DNA from: Streptomyces sulfonofaciens
GTDB taxonomy: Bacteria > Actinomycetota > Actinomycetes > Streptomycetales > Streptomycetaceae
Direction of reading: 5' to 3'
Length of the DNA stretch: 64,000 nucleotides
NCBI RefSeq assembly: GCF_014656295.1
Contig: NZ_BNCD01000008.1
Span: 248,001-312,000, forward strand
Positions 48,156-57,471 of this stretch are shown here, piece after piece. The notes beneath the pieces were generated by a model that was not told the DNA's origin, made no database searches, and worked only from the letters and a program-made list of their open reading frames with translations. Positions within the stretch are counted from its first letter, which is position 1. The number at the start of each line of letters is the position of its first letter. The position numbers were made by a program, and so were the translations under genes.

Positions 48156-48529
48156 GCGTCCCCCTCCGTGTGGTCCCTGACGGCGCTCCTCACCCGCGGA
48201 CCGGCGCGGCCGCCGCGGGCGACCCGCCGACGGCCGGCGCACGGGCAGGCCGCGCGGACACACCACGCAGGCTGCCGTGGCACGCCCCGGCACGGTGCGC
48301 CGCGAGTGGTCCCACCCTCGCACGGGCCACTGACAACCGGCCGGCCTCCCCGCGCTCGCGCCCGGGCCACGGCCCGAAGCCGGGACCGGGGCCCGAAACC
48401 GGGACCGGGCCCCGGTCCCGCAGCGAGCGGCCCGCCTGTCCGGGTCCGCGGGGGCGGTGGGCGGCCCCTCCGTCCCGACCCGCCGCGGGCGGCCCCGCCC
48501 GCCCTCACCCCGGCAGGCGGTCCCGCGCG
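48156..48529. other. Intergenic stretch with terminator between HEPN gene and exonuclease
   Basis: 374 bases between two minus-strand genes. It holds the hairpin at 48381-48420 and, nearer 48155, the exonuclease promoter. No gene is supported. Confidence 0.6.
48381..48420 (-). terminator. 15-pair hairpin after the SAV2148-type gene
   Basis: CGGGACCGGGGCCCG (48381-48395) and CGGGCCCCGGTCCCG (48406-48420) are perfect reverse complements with a ten-base loop, 110 bases past the stop of the HEPN-type gene. Confidence 0.7.
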
Positions 48530-49783
48530 TCAGGACACCGGTCGGGAGTCGGTCCAGGCCTGCTCGAACTCCTCGCGGTAGACGGCGAAGAGGCTGCTCT
48601 CCGGCGCTGTCCCCGGCTCCCCCGGCTTCACCAGCCGCCCGCCGCCGCGCAGCACGAACACCGGCGTCTCCAGTCCGCGGGTCCTGCGCAGGTACGACTG
48701 GACCACCGCCACACCGTCCGCGCCGTCCCCGTCGACCAGGTAGGCCGTGAAGCGCGGCGTCTCGTCGAAGACGTGGATCTCGAAGGCCCCCGGGTCCCGC
48801 AGCCGGGCCCGTACCCGCCGCATGTGCAGGATGTTCATCTCCACGGACCGGCCCAGCTCGCCGCGCTTGAGGGTGAGTTCGCGCTCCCGGCGCTTGACGG
48901 CGCTGCTCGCGGGGTTGAGGAAGAGCAGCCGGACCCGGCAGCCGGACTCCGCGAGGCGCATCAGGCGGCGCCCGGAGAAGTTCTGGATCAGGAGGTTCAG
49001 TCCTATGCCGATGGCGTCGACGCGGCGTGCCGCGCCGAAGATGTCCTCGGCGGGGAACTGCCGCAGCAGCCTGACCCGGTCGGGGTGCACCCCGACGACG
49101 TCCGCGTACCGGTCGCCGACCAGGTCCTCGACGGCGTCGACGGGCAGCCGCCGGGCCGAGGGCAGGTCGGAGCCGGCGCCCAGGATCTCCAGCAGCCGGG
49201 CGGAGGCACGCTCGGCCTGGGCGAGCACCGTCTCGGACAGGGCGCGGTTGCGGGAGACGACGTTGCGGGCGACCTCCAGCTCGTCGAGTGCGAGTTCGAC
49301 TTCGCGGCGGTCCTCGACGTAGGGCTGGAAGCAGGGCCAGTGCTGGACCATCAGCTCGCGCAACTGCGGGAGCGTCAGGAAACTGATGACATTGTCGTCG
49401 GCGGGGTCCAGCAGGTACCCCTTGCGGCGGCTGACCTCGCGCACCGCGACGGCCCGCTGCACCCACTCCTGGCCCGCGGGCCCGGCGGCCGCTACGACCC
49501 AGTCCTCCTCGCCGTGCACGGGCTCGTAGACCGGGCGCAGGACGGCGGCGACGACGGCGCGCAACCGCTGCTCGACGAGGTTCAGCCAGATGTAGGCGCG
49601 GCCGGCGCGCTGAGCCCTGGTGCGCACCTCGCTCCAGGCGTCCACGCCCCAGTCCAGCTCGGGGCCGATCTGGGACTTCACCTCGACCGGTCGCGCCAAG
49701 GACACGCCGGTGGGCGGGACGTCCGCGGAGCTCCCCTCGTGGCCGTCCTCACCAGGGGGCAGCTCCAGCCCTCCCGAGCTCAC
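48530..49783 (-). CDS. SAV2148-type HEPN-domain protein
   Basis: A 417-residue protein that, from memory, matches the actinobacterial family named SAV2148 family HEPN domain-containing protein. An acidic, Pro/Gly-rich start (about 1-45) is followed by a helical segment with the HEPN-like pattern RAQRAGRAYIWLNLVEQRLRAVV (about 55-78), then VREVSRRKGYLLDPADDNVISFLTLPQLRELMVQHWPCF. The last third (VDAIGIGLNLLIQNFSGRRLMRLAESGCRVRLLFLNP; FEIHVFDETPRFTAYLVDGDGADGVAVVQSYLRR) resembles the phospholipase D-like domain that often follows HEPN. Role unknown; nucleic-acid or NTP-linked function is possible. The GTG at 49783 gives the SSGGLELPPGE start usual in homologues; a TTG at 49825 opens a longer frame. 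Confidence 0.85.
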   Translation of the reverse strand: MSSGGLELPPGEDGHEGSSADVPPTGVSLARPVEVKSQIGPELDWGVDAWSEVRTRAQRAGRAYIWLNLVEQRLRAVVAAVLRPVYEPVHGEEDWVVAAAGPAGQEWVQRAVAVREVSRRKGYLLDPADDNVISFLTLPQLRELMVQHWPCFQPYVEDRREVELALDELEVARNVVSRNRALSETVLAQAERASARLLEILGAGSDLPSARRLPVDAVEDLVGDRYADVVGVHPDRVRLLRQFPAEDIFGAARRVDAIGIGLNLLIQNFSGRRLMRLAESGCRVRLLFLNPASSAVKRRERELTLKRGELGRSVEMNILHMRRVRARLRDPGAFEIHVFDETPRFTAYLVDGDGADGVAVVQSYLRRTRGLETPVFVLRGGGRLVKPGEPGTAPESSLFAVYREEFEQAWTDSRPVS

Positions 49784-50345
49784 CCGTGCACCGCCTTCCG
49801 CTCCCCCGAGCCCCACCCCGTTCAACGATCAAGGAAGGGTACTCCGCGAGCGGCGGGCGGTGCAGCCGGATGCGCACCCTGTTTCCTCAACTCCCGCCCT
49901 CGGCGTGGCCGTTCCCACGAGGGGCCCGGGACCGGGTGAGCGGACATCACTGTAGTCCCCTCGTGGGGCGGGTGGGGCGCCCCGGGGTGCCGTGGCGGAA
50001 CCGGGCGTCCGGAGGGCGCTCGCACAGGGCCGTCGGGGTGTCTGCCCTGGTCTCCTTCTGATCGTTTGCTCGGTCCCTCTGGTGGGCTTCGAGACGCTTC
50101 CCGGACGTTTTCGAGCACTTCCGATCATGGTTCCGGTCCATACCGGCCACCGGAGCCCGCTCGCACACTCCCGGCGGCCACGGCGCACCGGCGCCGTGGC
50201 CGAAACGAATGACGCCGCGCCACCTGCCGTGTGCGGATGGGTGGTCATCCCGCCCGGCCAGGCCGAATTCCTAGGACGTCTGACCACTTTCCGGGAGACT
50301 CTGGGCGCAATGGCCCCCGGGGCCGGAAGCGGAGGGCTCGTATCC
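49784..50345. other. Divergent intergenic region before glgX
   Basis: 562 bases between the SAV2148-type gene (leftward) and glgX (rightward). The segment 50040-50140 is locally less GC-rich (TGATCGTTTGCTCGG; GACGTTTTCGAGC) and probably carries promoters. No supported small gene. Confidence 0.5.
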
Positions 50346-52466
50346 ATGCAGGTCTGGCCTGGACAGGCGTACCCACTCGGTGCCACGTACGACGGCGCCG
50401 GGACCAACTTCGCGGTCTTCTCCGAGGCCGCCCAGCGTGTCGAGCTGTGCCTGCTGGCCGACGACGGCACGGAGACGGCGGTGGAGCTGCGGGAGACCGA
50501 TGCCTTCGTCCGGCATGCCTACCTGCCCGGGATCATGCCGGGGCAGCGGTACGGCTTCCGGGTGCACGGGCCGTTCGCTCCGGAGCGCGGTCTGCGGTGC
50601 AACCCCGCGAAACTGCTGCTCGACCCGTACGCGCGTGCGATCAGCGGCCAGATCTCCTGGGGCGAGGAGGTGTACGACTACCCGTTCGGCGCGCCCGACC
50701 AGCGCAACGACATGGACTCCGCGCCGCACACCATGACCTCGGTGGTCGTCAACCCCTACTTCGACTGGGGCGACGACCGCCCGCCGCGCACCGAGTACCA
50801 CCGCACGGTGATCTACGAGGCCCATGTGAAGGGCCTGACGATGACTCACCCGGCACTCCCCGAGGAGCTGCGCGGCACCTATGCGGCGCTGACCCATCCG
50901 GCGATCCTGGAGCACCTGAAGGAGCTGGGAGTGACGGCGCTGGAGCTGATGCCCGTACACCAGTTCGTCAACGACCACCGGCTGGTGGAGATGGGCCTCA
51001 ACAACTACTGGGGCTACAACACGATCGGCTTCTTCGCCCCGCACAACGCCTACGCCTCCTGGGGCGACCGCGGGCAGCAGGTGCTGGAGTTCAAGTCGGC
51101 GGTCCGCTCGCTGCACCAGGCGGGCATCGAGGTCATCCTGGACGTGGTCTACAACCACACGGCCGAGGGCAACCACCTGGGTCCGACGCTCTCCTTCCGG
51201 GGCCTGGACAACACCTCGTACTACCGCCTCACGGACGACGCCCGGTACTACATGGACACCACGGGCACCGGGAACTCCCTGCTGATGCGCTCGCCGCACG
51301 TCCTCCAACTGATCATGGACTCGCTGCGCTACTGGGTCACCGAGATGCACGTGGACGGCTTCCGCTTCGACCTGGCGGCGACCCTGGCCCGGCAGTTCCA
51401 CGAGGTGGACCGGCTGTCGTCCTTCTTCGACCTGGTCCAGCAGGATCCGGTGGTGTCGCAGGTCAAGCTGATCGCCGAGCCCTGGGACGTCGGCGAGGGC
51501 GGCTACCAGGTGGGCAACTTCCCGCCGCTGTGGACGGAGTGGAACGGCAAGTACCGCGACACGGTCCGGGACCTGTGGCGCGGCGAGCCGCGCACCCTGG
51601 CGGAGTTCGCTTCACGGCTGACCGGCTCCTCCGACCTCTACCAGGACGACGGCCGGCGCCCGCTCGCCTCCATCAACTTCGTCACCTGCCACGACGGCTT
51701 CACCCTGCACGACCTGGTGTCCTACCACCACAAGCACAACGAGGCCAACGGCGAGAACAACCGGGACGGCGAGAGCCACAACCGCTCCTGGAACTGCGGC
51801 GCGGAGGGCGAGAGCGACGACCCGGCGGTGCTGGAGCTGCGCGAGCGGCAGATGCGCAACTTCGTCGCCACGCTGATGCTCTCCCAGGGCGTGCCGATGC
51901 TCAGCCACGGGGACGAGTTCGCCAGGACCCAGCGCGGCAACAACAACGCCTACTGCCAGGACAGCGAGCTGACCTGGGTGCACTGGGAGTACGGCGATCC
52001 GGAGACCAGGCAGCAGCGGCTGGCCTTCACCCGCGCGATGGTCTGGCTCCGCCGCGACCACCCCGTCTTCCGCAGGCGCCGGTTCTTCCACGGCCGGCCG
52101 GTCCAGGGCACGCACGACGACCTCTCGGACATCGCGTGGTTCACCCCGGAGGGCGAGGAGATGACCCGGCGGGACTGGAGCGCGGCACAGGCCAGCGCGC
52201 TGACCGTGTTCCTCAACGGCAACGCCATCTCCGAGCCGGGGCCGCGCGGCGAGCGGATCAGGGACGACTCGTTCCTGCTGATGTTCAACGCCTCTCCGGA
52301 ACCGCTGGAATTCGTCGTGCCGGTCAACCACGGCCACCAGTGGGAGGTGGTCGTCGACACGGCCCGCCCCGACGGCGTCCCGCGGGGCACGGGGCCCAGG
52401 GTGAAGGCCGGCGACCGCCTGCCCCTGGTCGACCGCAGCCTGACGGTGCTCCAGCGGCCCGCCTAG
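50346..52466 (+). CDS. glgX: Glycogen debranching enzyme GlgX
   Basis: A 706-residue isoamylase-type GH13 enzyme that hydrolyses alpha-1,6 branches of glycogen and limit dextrins. An N-terminal CBM48 domain (about 1-130, GQAYPLGATYDGAGTNFAVFSEAAQRVELCLL) precedes the barrel. Motifs: LDVVYNHTAEGNHLGPTLSF (I), DGFRFDLAATL with nucleophile Asp342 (II), LIAEPWDVGEGGYQVGNFP with Glu (III) and TCHDGFTLHDLVSY (IV). ATG at 50346, 11 bases after GGAGGG. It precedes treY by 195 bases, with a very strong hairpin between. Debranched glucans can feed TreY/TreZ, which links the three genes. Confidence 0.95.
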   Translation: MQVWPGQAYPLGATYDGAGTNFAVFSEAAQRVELCLLADDGTETAVELRETDAFVRHAYLPGIMPGQRYGFRVHGPFAPERGLRCNPAKLLLDPYARAISGQISWGEEVYDYPFGAPDQRNDMDSAPHTMTSVVVNPYFDWGDDRPPRTEYHRTVIYEAHVKGLTMTHPALPEELRGTYAALTHPAILEHLKELGVTALELMPVHQFVNDHRLVEMGLNNYWGYNTIGFFAPHNAYASWGDRGQQVLEFKSAVRSLHQAGIEVILDVVYNHTAEGNHLGPTLSFRGLDNTSYYRLTDDARYYMDTTGTGNSLLMRSPHVLQLIMDSLRYWVTEMHVDGFRFDLAATLARQFHEVDRLSSFFDLVQQDPVVSQVKLIAEPWDVGEGGYQVGNFPPLWTEWNGKYRDTVRDLWRGEPRTLAEFASRLTGSSDLYQDDGRRPLASINFVTCHDGFTLHDLVSYHHKHNEANGENNRDGESHNRSWNCGAEGESDDPAVLELRERQMRNFVATLMLSQGVPMLSHGDEFARTQRGNNNAYCQDSELTWVHWEYGDPETRQQRLAFTRAMVWLRRDHPVFRRRRFFHGRPVQGTHDDLSDIAWFTPEGEEMTRRDWSAAQASALTVFLNGNAISEPGPRGERIRDDSFLLMFNASPEPLEFVVPVNHGHQWEVVVDTARPDGVPRGTGPRVKAGDRLPLVDRSLTVLQRPA

Positions 52467-52550
52467 GAAGCTCCGGTGGGCCCGCCCGCACGCCCGCCGG
52501 GCCTCGCGCCGGGCCCCTCAGGGAGGCGACCGGGGCCCCTCCCAGGGAGG

Positions 52551-52592
52551 CGTCCGGGCCCCGCCCAGGGGTGCCGGGGCGGGGCCCGGACG
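52551..52592 (+). terminator. 16-pair hairpin after glgX
   Basis: CGTCCGGGCCCCGCCC (52551-52566) and GGGCGGGGCCCGGACG (52577-52592) are perfect reverse complements with a ten-base loop. It separates glgX from treY, so treY probably has its own promoter or depends on partial readthrough. Before it, GGGAGGCGACCGG and GGGAGGCGTCCGG form a direct repeat. Confidence 0.8.
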
Positions 52593-52661
52593 GCGTGTTC
52601 AGGCCACCCGCGTGGGTCACCCGGCGGGCGCGCGGGCGCCGTCCGGGGTACGTACGTGCGC

Positions 52662-55316
52662 ATGACCCCTGTGTCCAGCGGACCCGCGGCGCGCGTGCCG
52701 ACCGCCACCTACCGCCTCCAGCTCCAGCCCGCGTTCCCGTTCGCGGCCGCCGAGGCCGCCGTGCCGTACCTCGCCTCGCTGGGGGTCTCGCACCTGCACC
52801 TTTCCCCGGTGCTGGAGGCCGTGCCCGGGTCGGTGCACGGCTACGACGTCGTGGACCACGCGCGCGTGCGGGAGGAACTCGGCGGCGAGGAGGGCCTGCG
52901 CGCGCTGGCGGGCACCGCGCGGCGGCACGGCCTCGGCCTGGTGGCGGACATCGTGCCGAACCACATGGCCGCCGTGCCGCGGTACAACCGCGCCCTGTGG
53001 GAGGTGCTCGCGCAGGGGCCCGACTCGCCGTACGCGCGCTGGTTCGACATCGACTGGGAAGCGCACGGGGGCCGGCTGCTGCTGCCGGTGCTGGCCCGAC
53101 CGCTGCGGCACGAGCTTGACCTGCTGCGGGTCGCGGACGCCAGGGCGCCCCGCCGGGGCGGGGGCACCGGCCCGGGCGCCCCGGCGGCCGGCGGCGCCGC
53201 CTCCCCGGCCCGGGGCCCCACGGCGTCCGGCCCCGGGCCGGAGGGTCCGCACGCGGGCCGCCGGCCCGCCCTGCACTACGGCGGCCAGGTCTTCCCGCTC
53301 AGGGCGGGCACCGAGCACCTGCCGCTGCCAGGGCTGCTCGACGCCCAGTGGTACCGGCTGTGCTGGTGGCGGCTGGCCAGGACCGAGCTCAACTACCGCC
53401 GCTTCTTCACCGTCTCGGAGCTGATCGGGGTGCGCGTGGAGGACCCGGAGGTGTTCCGGCTGACGCACGCCAAGGTGCTCGCACTGCTCGACGAGGGCGT
53501 CCTCGACGGGCTGCGCGTCGACCACCCCGACGGCCTGGCCGACCCCGGCGGCTACCTGCGGCGGCTGCACAAGGCGACGGGCGGCCGCTGGACGGTCGTC
53601 GAGAAGATCCTGGCGGACGGCGAGCGGTTGCCGGCCGCCTGGCCGGTCGCGGGCACCACGGGTTACGACGCGCTGCGGCAGGTGGACGGGGTGCTCACGG
53701 ACCCGGCCGGCGCGGGCGAGCTGCTCGGCCTCTACCGCCGGTTCGCCGCGCCGGCCGCGGACCGCGGCGGCGACTGGCAGGCCACGGTGCGGCGCGCCGC
53801 GTACAAGGTGATCGCCGGCGAGCTGGCCGCCGAGGTCGACCGCCTCACGCGCGCGTGCGCACGCATCTGCGCGGCGGACCCGCTGCTGCGCGACCATGCG
53901 CCCTGGGCGCTGCGTACCGCCCTGCGCGAACTGCTGGTCCGGCTGCCGGTCTACCGCCCGTACGCGGAGACCGACACCGGGCGGGTGCTGTCCGAGGAGG
54001 CCGCCCGGGACGCCAGGGCGGTGTTCGCGGTGCCGGAGGAGGCGGCGGCGGTCGACGCGGTGCGGGACCTGGCACTGGGCGGGCTCGGGTCCGGTGGGGA
54101 CAAGGACAGGGAGGAGTTCCGCGCCCGGTTCGCGCAGACCGCTTCCGCGGTGCGTGCCAAGGCCGTCGAGGACACCGCGTTCTACCGGTACACGCCCCTG
54201 CTGTCGGCCGCCGAGGTGGGCGGCGACCCGGGCCTGCCGTCCGTGCCGCCCGCGTCCTTCCACGCGCACTGCGCGCGCGTGCAGCGCGGCTGGCCGCTGA
54301 CCGGCACCGTGCTGTCCACGCACGACACCAAGCGCAGCGCGGACGTGCGCGCCAGGATCGCGGTGCTCACCGAGTGCCCGCGGCGGTTCGCCGACCTGCT
54401 GGCCGAGGCGACGGCGCTGACGGCCGCCGGAGGTGCGGCCGCACCCGACGCCGGTGTGGCCTGGGCGGCCTGGCAGACCGCCGTCGGCCTGGCGGGGCCC
54501 GGCGCCCCGGAGAGCGGCCGCATCGGGCGGGCGCTGCTCAAGCACGTCCGCGAGGCGGGCCTGCGCACCGGCTGGACCGAGCCGGACGAGCCGTACGAGA
54601 AGGCGGTGGCCGACTTCGCGGCGGCCGGCCCCGGCGGCGAGGCGCACCGCCCGGTGGCCCGCCTCGCCGCCGCCCTGCGCCCCCATGTCCGCGCCAACGT
54701 CCTGGCCGCCGCGCTGCTCCACCTCACCATGCCCGGTGTGCCGGACCTCTACCAGGGCACGGAGTACGACTACCGGGCCCTGGTGGACCCCGACAACCGC
54801 AACCCGCCGCGCTTTCCCGACACACCCCCGTACGGCACGTCCCCCGCCGAAGCCCGCGCGCCCGACGCCCGCACCCGCGCCGCGGCACGGGCCGGCGCCT
54901 GCCCCACCGCCGCGGTGCCGGACGGCGCGTCCGGCCCAGGCGGCCTTTCTGCCGAGAAGCACACCCTGACGGCGACGGCCCTGCGGCTGCGTGCCCGGCG
55001 CCCCGAGCTGTTCGGTGACACGGCGTCCTACCGGCCCCTCCAGGCCCACGGCCGGGCCGCCGCCCACTGCCTGGCCTTCGTGCGCTCCGGGGCGGTCCTG
55101 ACGGCCGTGACGCGCCTGTCCCTGCGCCTCGCCGACGCCGGCGGCTGGGGCGACACGGAGCTGGTGCTGCCCGAAGGCGAGTGGCACGACCTCCTCGCGC
55201 CCGGCCGGAGCCGCACCGGGCACACCCGTCTGACCGATCTCTTCCGCACGGCGCCGGTGGCCCTGCTGGAACGGGCGCAGGGATCGGGGGACCGGGCGCC
55301 GCGGCGGCCCGGCTGA
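52662..55316 (+). CDS. treY: Malto-oligosyltrehalose synthase TreY
   Basis: An 884-residue GH13 intramolecular transglucosylase that converts the reducing end of maltodextrins to a trehalose unit. VPTATYRLQLQPAFPF, YLASLGVSHLHLSPVLEAVPGSVHGYDVVDH, ADIVPNHMA (I), LDGLRVDHPDGL with nucleophile Asp287 (II), VVEKILADGE (III) and LSTHDTKRSADVRARI (IV) are TreY signatures. Two low-complexity insertions, Gly/Ala/Pro-rich near residues 165-205 and Ala/Arg-rich near 725-765, are not part of the core. ATG at 52662 (a GTG two codons earlier is possible). Works with TreZ, encoded 2.5 kb downstream. Confidence 0.93.
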   Translation: MTPVSSGPAARVPTATYRLQLQPAFPFAAAEAAVPYLASLGVSHLHLSPVLEAVPGSVHGYDVVDHARVREELGGEEGLRALAGTARRHGLGLVADIVPNHMAAVPRYNRALWEVLAQGPDSPYARWFDIDWEAHGGRLLLPVLARPLRHELDLLRVADARAPRRGGGTGPGAPAAGGAASPARGPTASGPGPEGPHAGRRPALHYGGQVFPLRAGTEHLPLPGLLDAQWYRLCWWRLARTELNYRRFFTVSELIGVRVEDPEVFRLTHAKVLALLDEGVLDGLRVDHPDGLADPGGYLRRLHKATGGRWTVVEKILADGERLPAAWPVAGTTGYDALRQVDGVLTDPAGAGELLGLYRRFAAPAADRGGDWQATVRRAAYKVIAGELAAEVDRLTRACARICAADPLLRDHAPWALRTALRELLVRLPVYRPYAETDTGRVLSEEAARDARAVFAVPEEAAAVDAVRDLALGGLGSGGDKDREEFRARFAQTASAVRAKAVEDTAFYRYTPLLSAAEVGGDPGLPSVPPASFHAHCARVQRGWPLTGTVLSTHDTKRSADVRARIAVLTECPRRFADLLAEATALTAAGGAAAPDAGVAWAAWQTAVGLAGPGAPESGRIGRALLKHVREAGLRTGWTEPDEPYEKAVADFAAAGPGGEAHRPVARLAAALRPHVRANVLAAALLHLTMPGVPDLYQGTEYDYRALVDPDNRNPPRFPDTPPYGTSPAEARAPDARTRAAARAGACPTAAVPDGASGPGGLSAEKHTLTATALRLRARRPELFGDTASYRPLQAHGRAAAHCLAFVRSGAVLTAVTRLSLRLADAGGWGDTELVLPEGEWHDLLAPGRSRTGHTRLTDLFRTAPVALLERAQGSGDRAPRRPG

Positions 55317-55407
55317 ACGTCGGCCGGGCGCGGAGCCGACAGGTGCGGCCCGCCGCGCACACCCGCGCCCGCCGGCTCCGCGCCCCATGCTCCCCGCCGC
55401 CCCAGAA

Positions 55408-55417
55408 GAAACGTTTC
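55408..55417. promoter_or_regulatory. AT-rich palindrome GAAACGTTTC
   Basis: A perfect ten-base palindrome with an AACGTT centre, flanked by CCAGA (55402-55406) and TCTGG (55422-55426). It lies about 115 bases before the M14 peptidase start and about 52 bases before a TTGACA at 55470-55475. Such AT-rich symmetric sites are rare here and suggest an operator. Confidence 0.4.
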
Positions 55418-55531
55418 CAGCTCTGGTGACACGCGCCGCGCAGCAGCGTCGGGCAGGCGTCCGCGCTCCTTGACACGCCGCCGCGCGGCATGGGGTACTG
55501 CGGGTGCGCACGTTCAGGAGGACCCTGGGGG

Positions 55532-56779
55532 GTGAGTCACCTGACGGATCAGCGCTATCCCACTGTGCCCGAGCTCGTCTCGTCGGCGCGGACGCTGGTG
55601 GCCCGGCGCCCGGATCTGGGCCGGCTGCGGCGGATCGGCACCTCACGCGCCGGACGGCCCCTGCACCTGCTGTCCATCGGGCACGCTCCGCACGCGGTCC
55701 TCGTGGTCGCCGGGGCGCACGCCAACGAGCCCGCGGGCGGCTCCACCCTGCTGCACCTCGCCGAGCGCGCCCTGGGCGACCCCGGGCTGCGCGCGGGCAC
55801 CGCCTGGCACTTCCTCCTGTGCGCCGACCCGGACGGCGCGGCCCTGCACCGCACGCCCGCGCCGCGGACACTGCTCGACTACCACCGGAGGTTCTTCAGA
55901 CCGGCGGGACCCGAGCAGCCCGAGTGGTCGCCTTCGGTGCTGCCGCCGGACCGGCTGCCGCCCGAGACCAGGGCGCTGACCGGCGTGATCGACGAGTTGC
56001 GGCCCTATCTCCAGGTGTCCCTGCACGGCACGGACCTGGGCGGAAGCTGGGTACAGCTCACCAAGGACGTGCCCGGCCTCGCGGAGCCCTTCGCGAAGTC
56101 GGCAGCGCGGCTGCACATCCCGGTGGAGACGGGGGCCTCGGACGCGGCCGGCTGGCCCGCGTCGGGGCCCGGGGTCCATGTGATGCCGGCGCCGGACTCG
56201 GACGCCGCCTTCCCCAGCCTGCCCGACGACGCCCGGCTGAGCACCTGGCACCACGCGCACCGCTACGGCGGCCTGACCGCGATCGTCGAGGTCCCCATGT
56301 GGGCGAGCGACCTCGTCGACGACGATGCGCCCCATCCCGCACCGGACAGGGAGCTGCGCCGCCTTGCGGCGCGGCTGCGCGAGGACGCGCGCCTGGTGGA
56401 GGAGGTGCTCGCGGAGGCACTGCCCAGGCTCCCGGGGCCCGAGGGCCCGCTGTTGCGCGCCGCGCGCTGGGCCCTCGCGCTGGCGCCCGGCCTCGCGGAG
56501 GACTGGGGGCGGCCGCCGCTGCCGGGGGCCACGATGGCGTCCGTCGGCAGCATCGACGCCTTCGGACGGCGGCTGCCGCTGCGGGCCGCGGCGATGCTGC
56601 TGAGGGTCCTGGAGGACGCGGGGGACCGTGCGGCACCCCGGCTCGAAGGCATGGTGACCACCTGGTGCGCCTCCTTCGCCGAGCGTTTCCGGGCCCGCTG
56701 GGTGCCGCTCGACCACCAGGTAGCGCACCAGGCCCGCACGGTCATCGAGGCCGCGCGGCACGCGCGCCTCGCGGCCTGA
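55532..56779 (+). CDS. M14-family zinc carboxypeptidase-like protein
   Basis: A 415-residue protein with an M14 fold. VVAGAHANEPAGGSTLLHL carries the HxxE zinc pair, VSLHGTD the third zinc His, and TAIVEVPMW the general-base Glu, so the site looks intact. RPDLGRLRRIGTSRAGRPLHLLSIG is the usual start of M14 domains. No signal peptide is seen, so it is probably cytoplasmic, unlike typical secreted carboxypeptidases; the substrate may be a peptide or a peptidoglycan-derived amide. The GTG at 55532 follows AGGAGG by ten bases; an ATG at 55490 in the same frame gives a less typical start. It sits between treY and the FHA gene without obvious relation to trehalose. Confidence 0.85.
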   Translation: MSHLTDQRYPTVPELVSSARTLVARRPDLGRLRRIGTSRAGRPLHLLSIGHAPHAVLVVAGAHANEPAGGSTLLHLAERALGDPGLRAGTAWHFLLCADPDGAALHRTPAPRTLLDYHRRFFRPAGPEQPEWSPSVLPPDRLPPETRALTGVIDELRPYLQVSLHGTDLGGSWVQLTKDVPGLAEPFAKSAARLHIPVETGASDAAGWPASGPGVHVMPAPDSDAAFPSLPDDARLSTWHHAHRYGGLTAIVEVPMWASDLVDDDAPHPAPDRELRRLAARLREDARLVEEVLAEALPRLPGPEGPLLRAARWALALAPGLAEDWGRPPLPGATMASVGSIDAFGRRLPLRAAAMLLRVLEDAGDRAAPRLEGMVTTWCASFAERFRARWVPLDHQVAHQARTVIEAARHARLAA

Positions 56780-56919
56780 GGCCCACGGCCTTCAGTGCGG
56801 GAGGGCCCACCGTCGGCCACCCGCCACCGCAACCGCGGTCACCGCGGCGCCGCCACCGCACCGCGGCCGGCGCCGCCGTCACCGCAGCGCCGTAACGGCC
56901 CCGCCGCACCGCCCCGCCG

Positions 56920-57471
56920 TCACTGCGCCGACAGGCGGAACGCCATCTGGCCGAAGCTCACCTGGTCGCCGTCGCGGACGACGGTCGCGCCCACCACCCT
57001 GCGGCCGTTGACCACGGTGCCGTTGGTGGAGCCCAGGTCCCGCAGCACCCACAGACCGTTCTGCCGGCTCAGCTCGGCGTGCATCAGGGAGACCGTCTCG
57101 TGGCTGAGCCGCAGGCCGTTCCTGGGGTCGCGGCCTATGAGCAGCGGCTGGGCCGCGGACGGCGCGGGCAGCAGCAACTTCGGCAACCGCTCGGCCTGCC
57201 AGGCGCTGCGCAGCCGCATGGTGAAGCCGGACAGGGCGCCCACGGAGCCGAAGACCATGCGGGACCAGCGGCCCTCGGTCCGCAGATCGGCGGTGAGCGC
57301 GGCGAGTTCGGCGGCGTCACGCGCGGCGAGGGCGCGCTCCATGCGCATCAGGAAGGTGTCGTGGGAGAGCTTTCCCTGGGCGGCGCCTTCTCTGAGGATC
57401 AGCAGTGTCTTCTCGCGCTCGGCGTCGGACATCCGTGCGGGGGTCAGAGGGGGTTCGGAGGGCGACGTCAC
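56920..57471 (-). CDS. DUF1707 and FHA domain protein
   Basis: A 183-residue protein. Residues 14-65 (MSDAEREKTLLILREGAAQGKLSHDTFLMRMERALAARDAAELAALTADL) are a DUF1707 domain. Residues 105-180 are a forkhead-associated domain: LLIGRDPRNGLRLSHETVSLMHAEL holds the phosphothreonine-binding Arg, Ser and His, and DLGSTNGTVVNGRRV the conserved Asn. FHA domains bind phosphothreonine made by Ser/Thr kinases such as the actinobacterial PknB group. GTG at 57471. It is divergent from treZ. No kinase is nearby, so the partner is unknown. Confidence 0.9.
   Translation of the reverse strand: MTSPSEPPLTPARMSDAEREKTLLILREGAAQGKLSHDTFLMRMERALAARDAAELAALTADLRTEGRWSRMVFGSVGALSGFTMRLRSAWQAERLPKLLLPAPSAAQPLLIGRDPRNGLRLSHETVSLMHAELSRQNGLWVLRDLGSTNGTVVNGRRVVGATVVRDGDQVSFGQMAFRLSAQ

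Noticed and set aside
52617..55871. 1084-codon minus-strand frame opposite treY
   Set aside because: The longest open frame in the window, but antisense to TreY and made of low-complexity Arg/Ala/Gly sequence.
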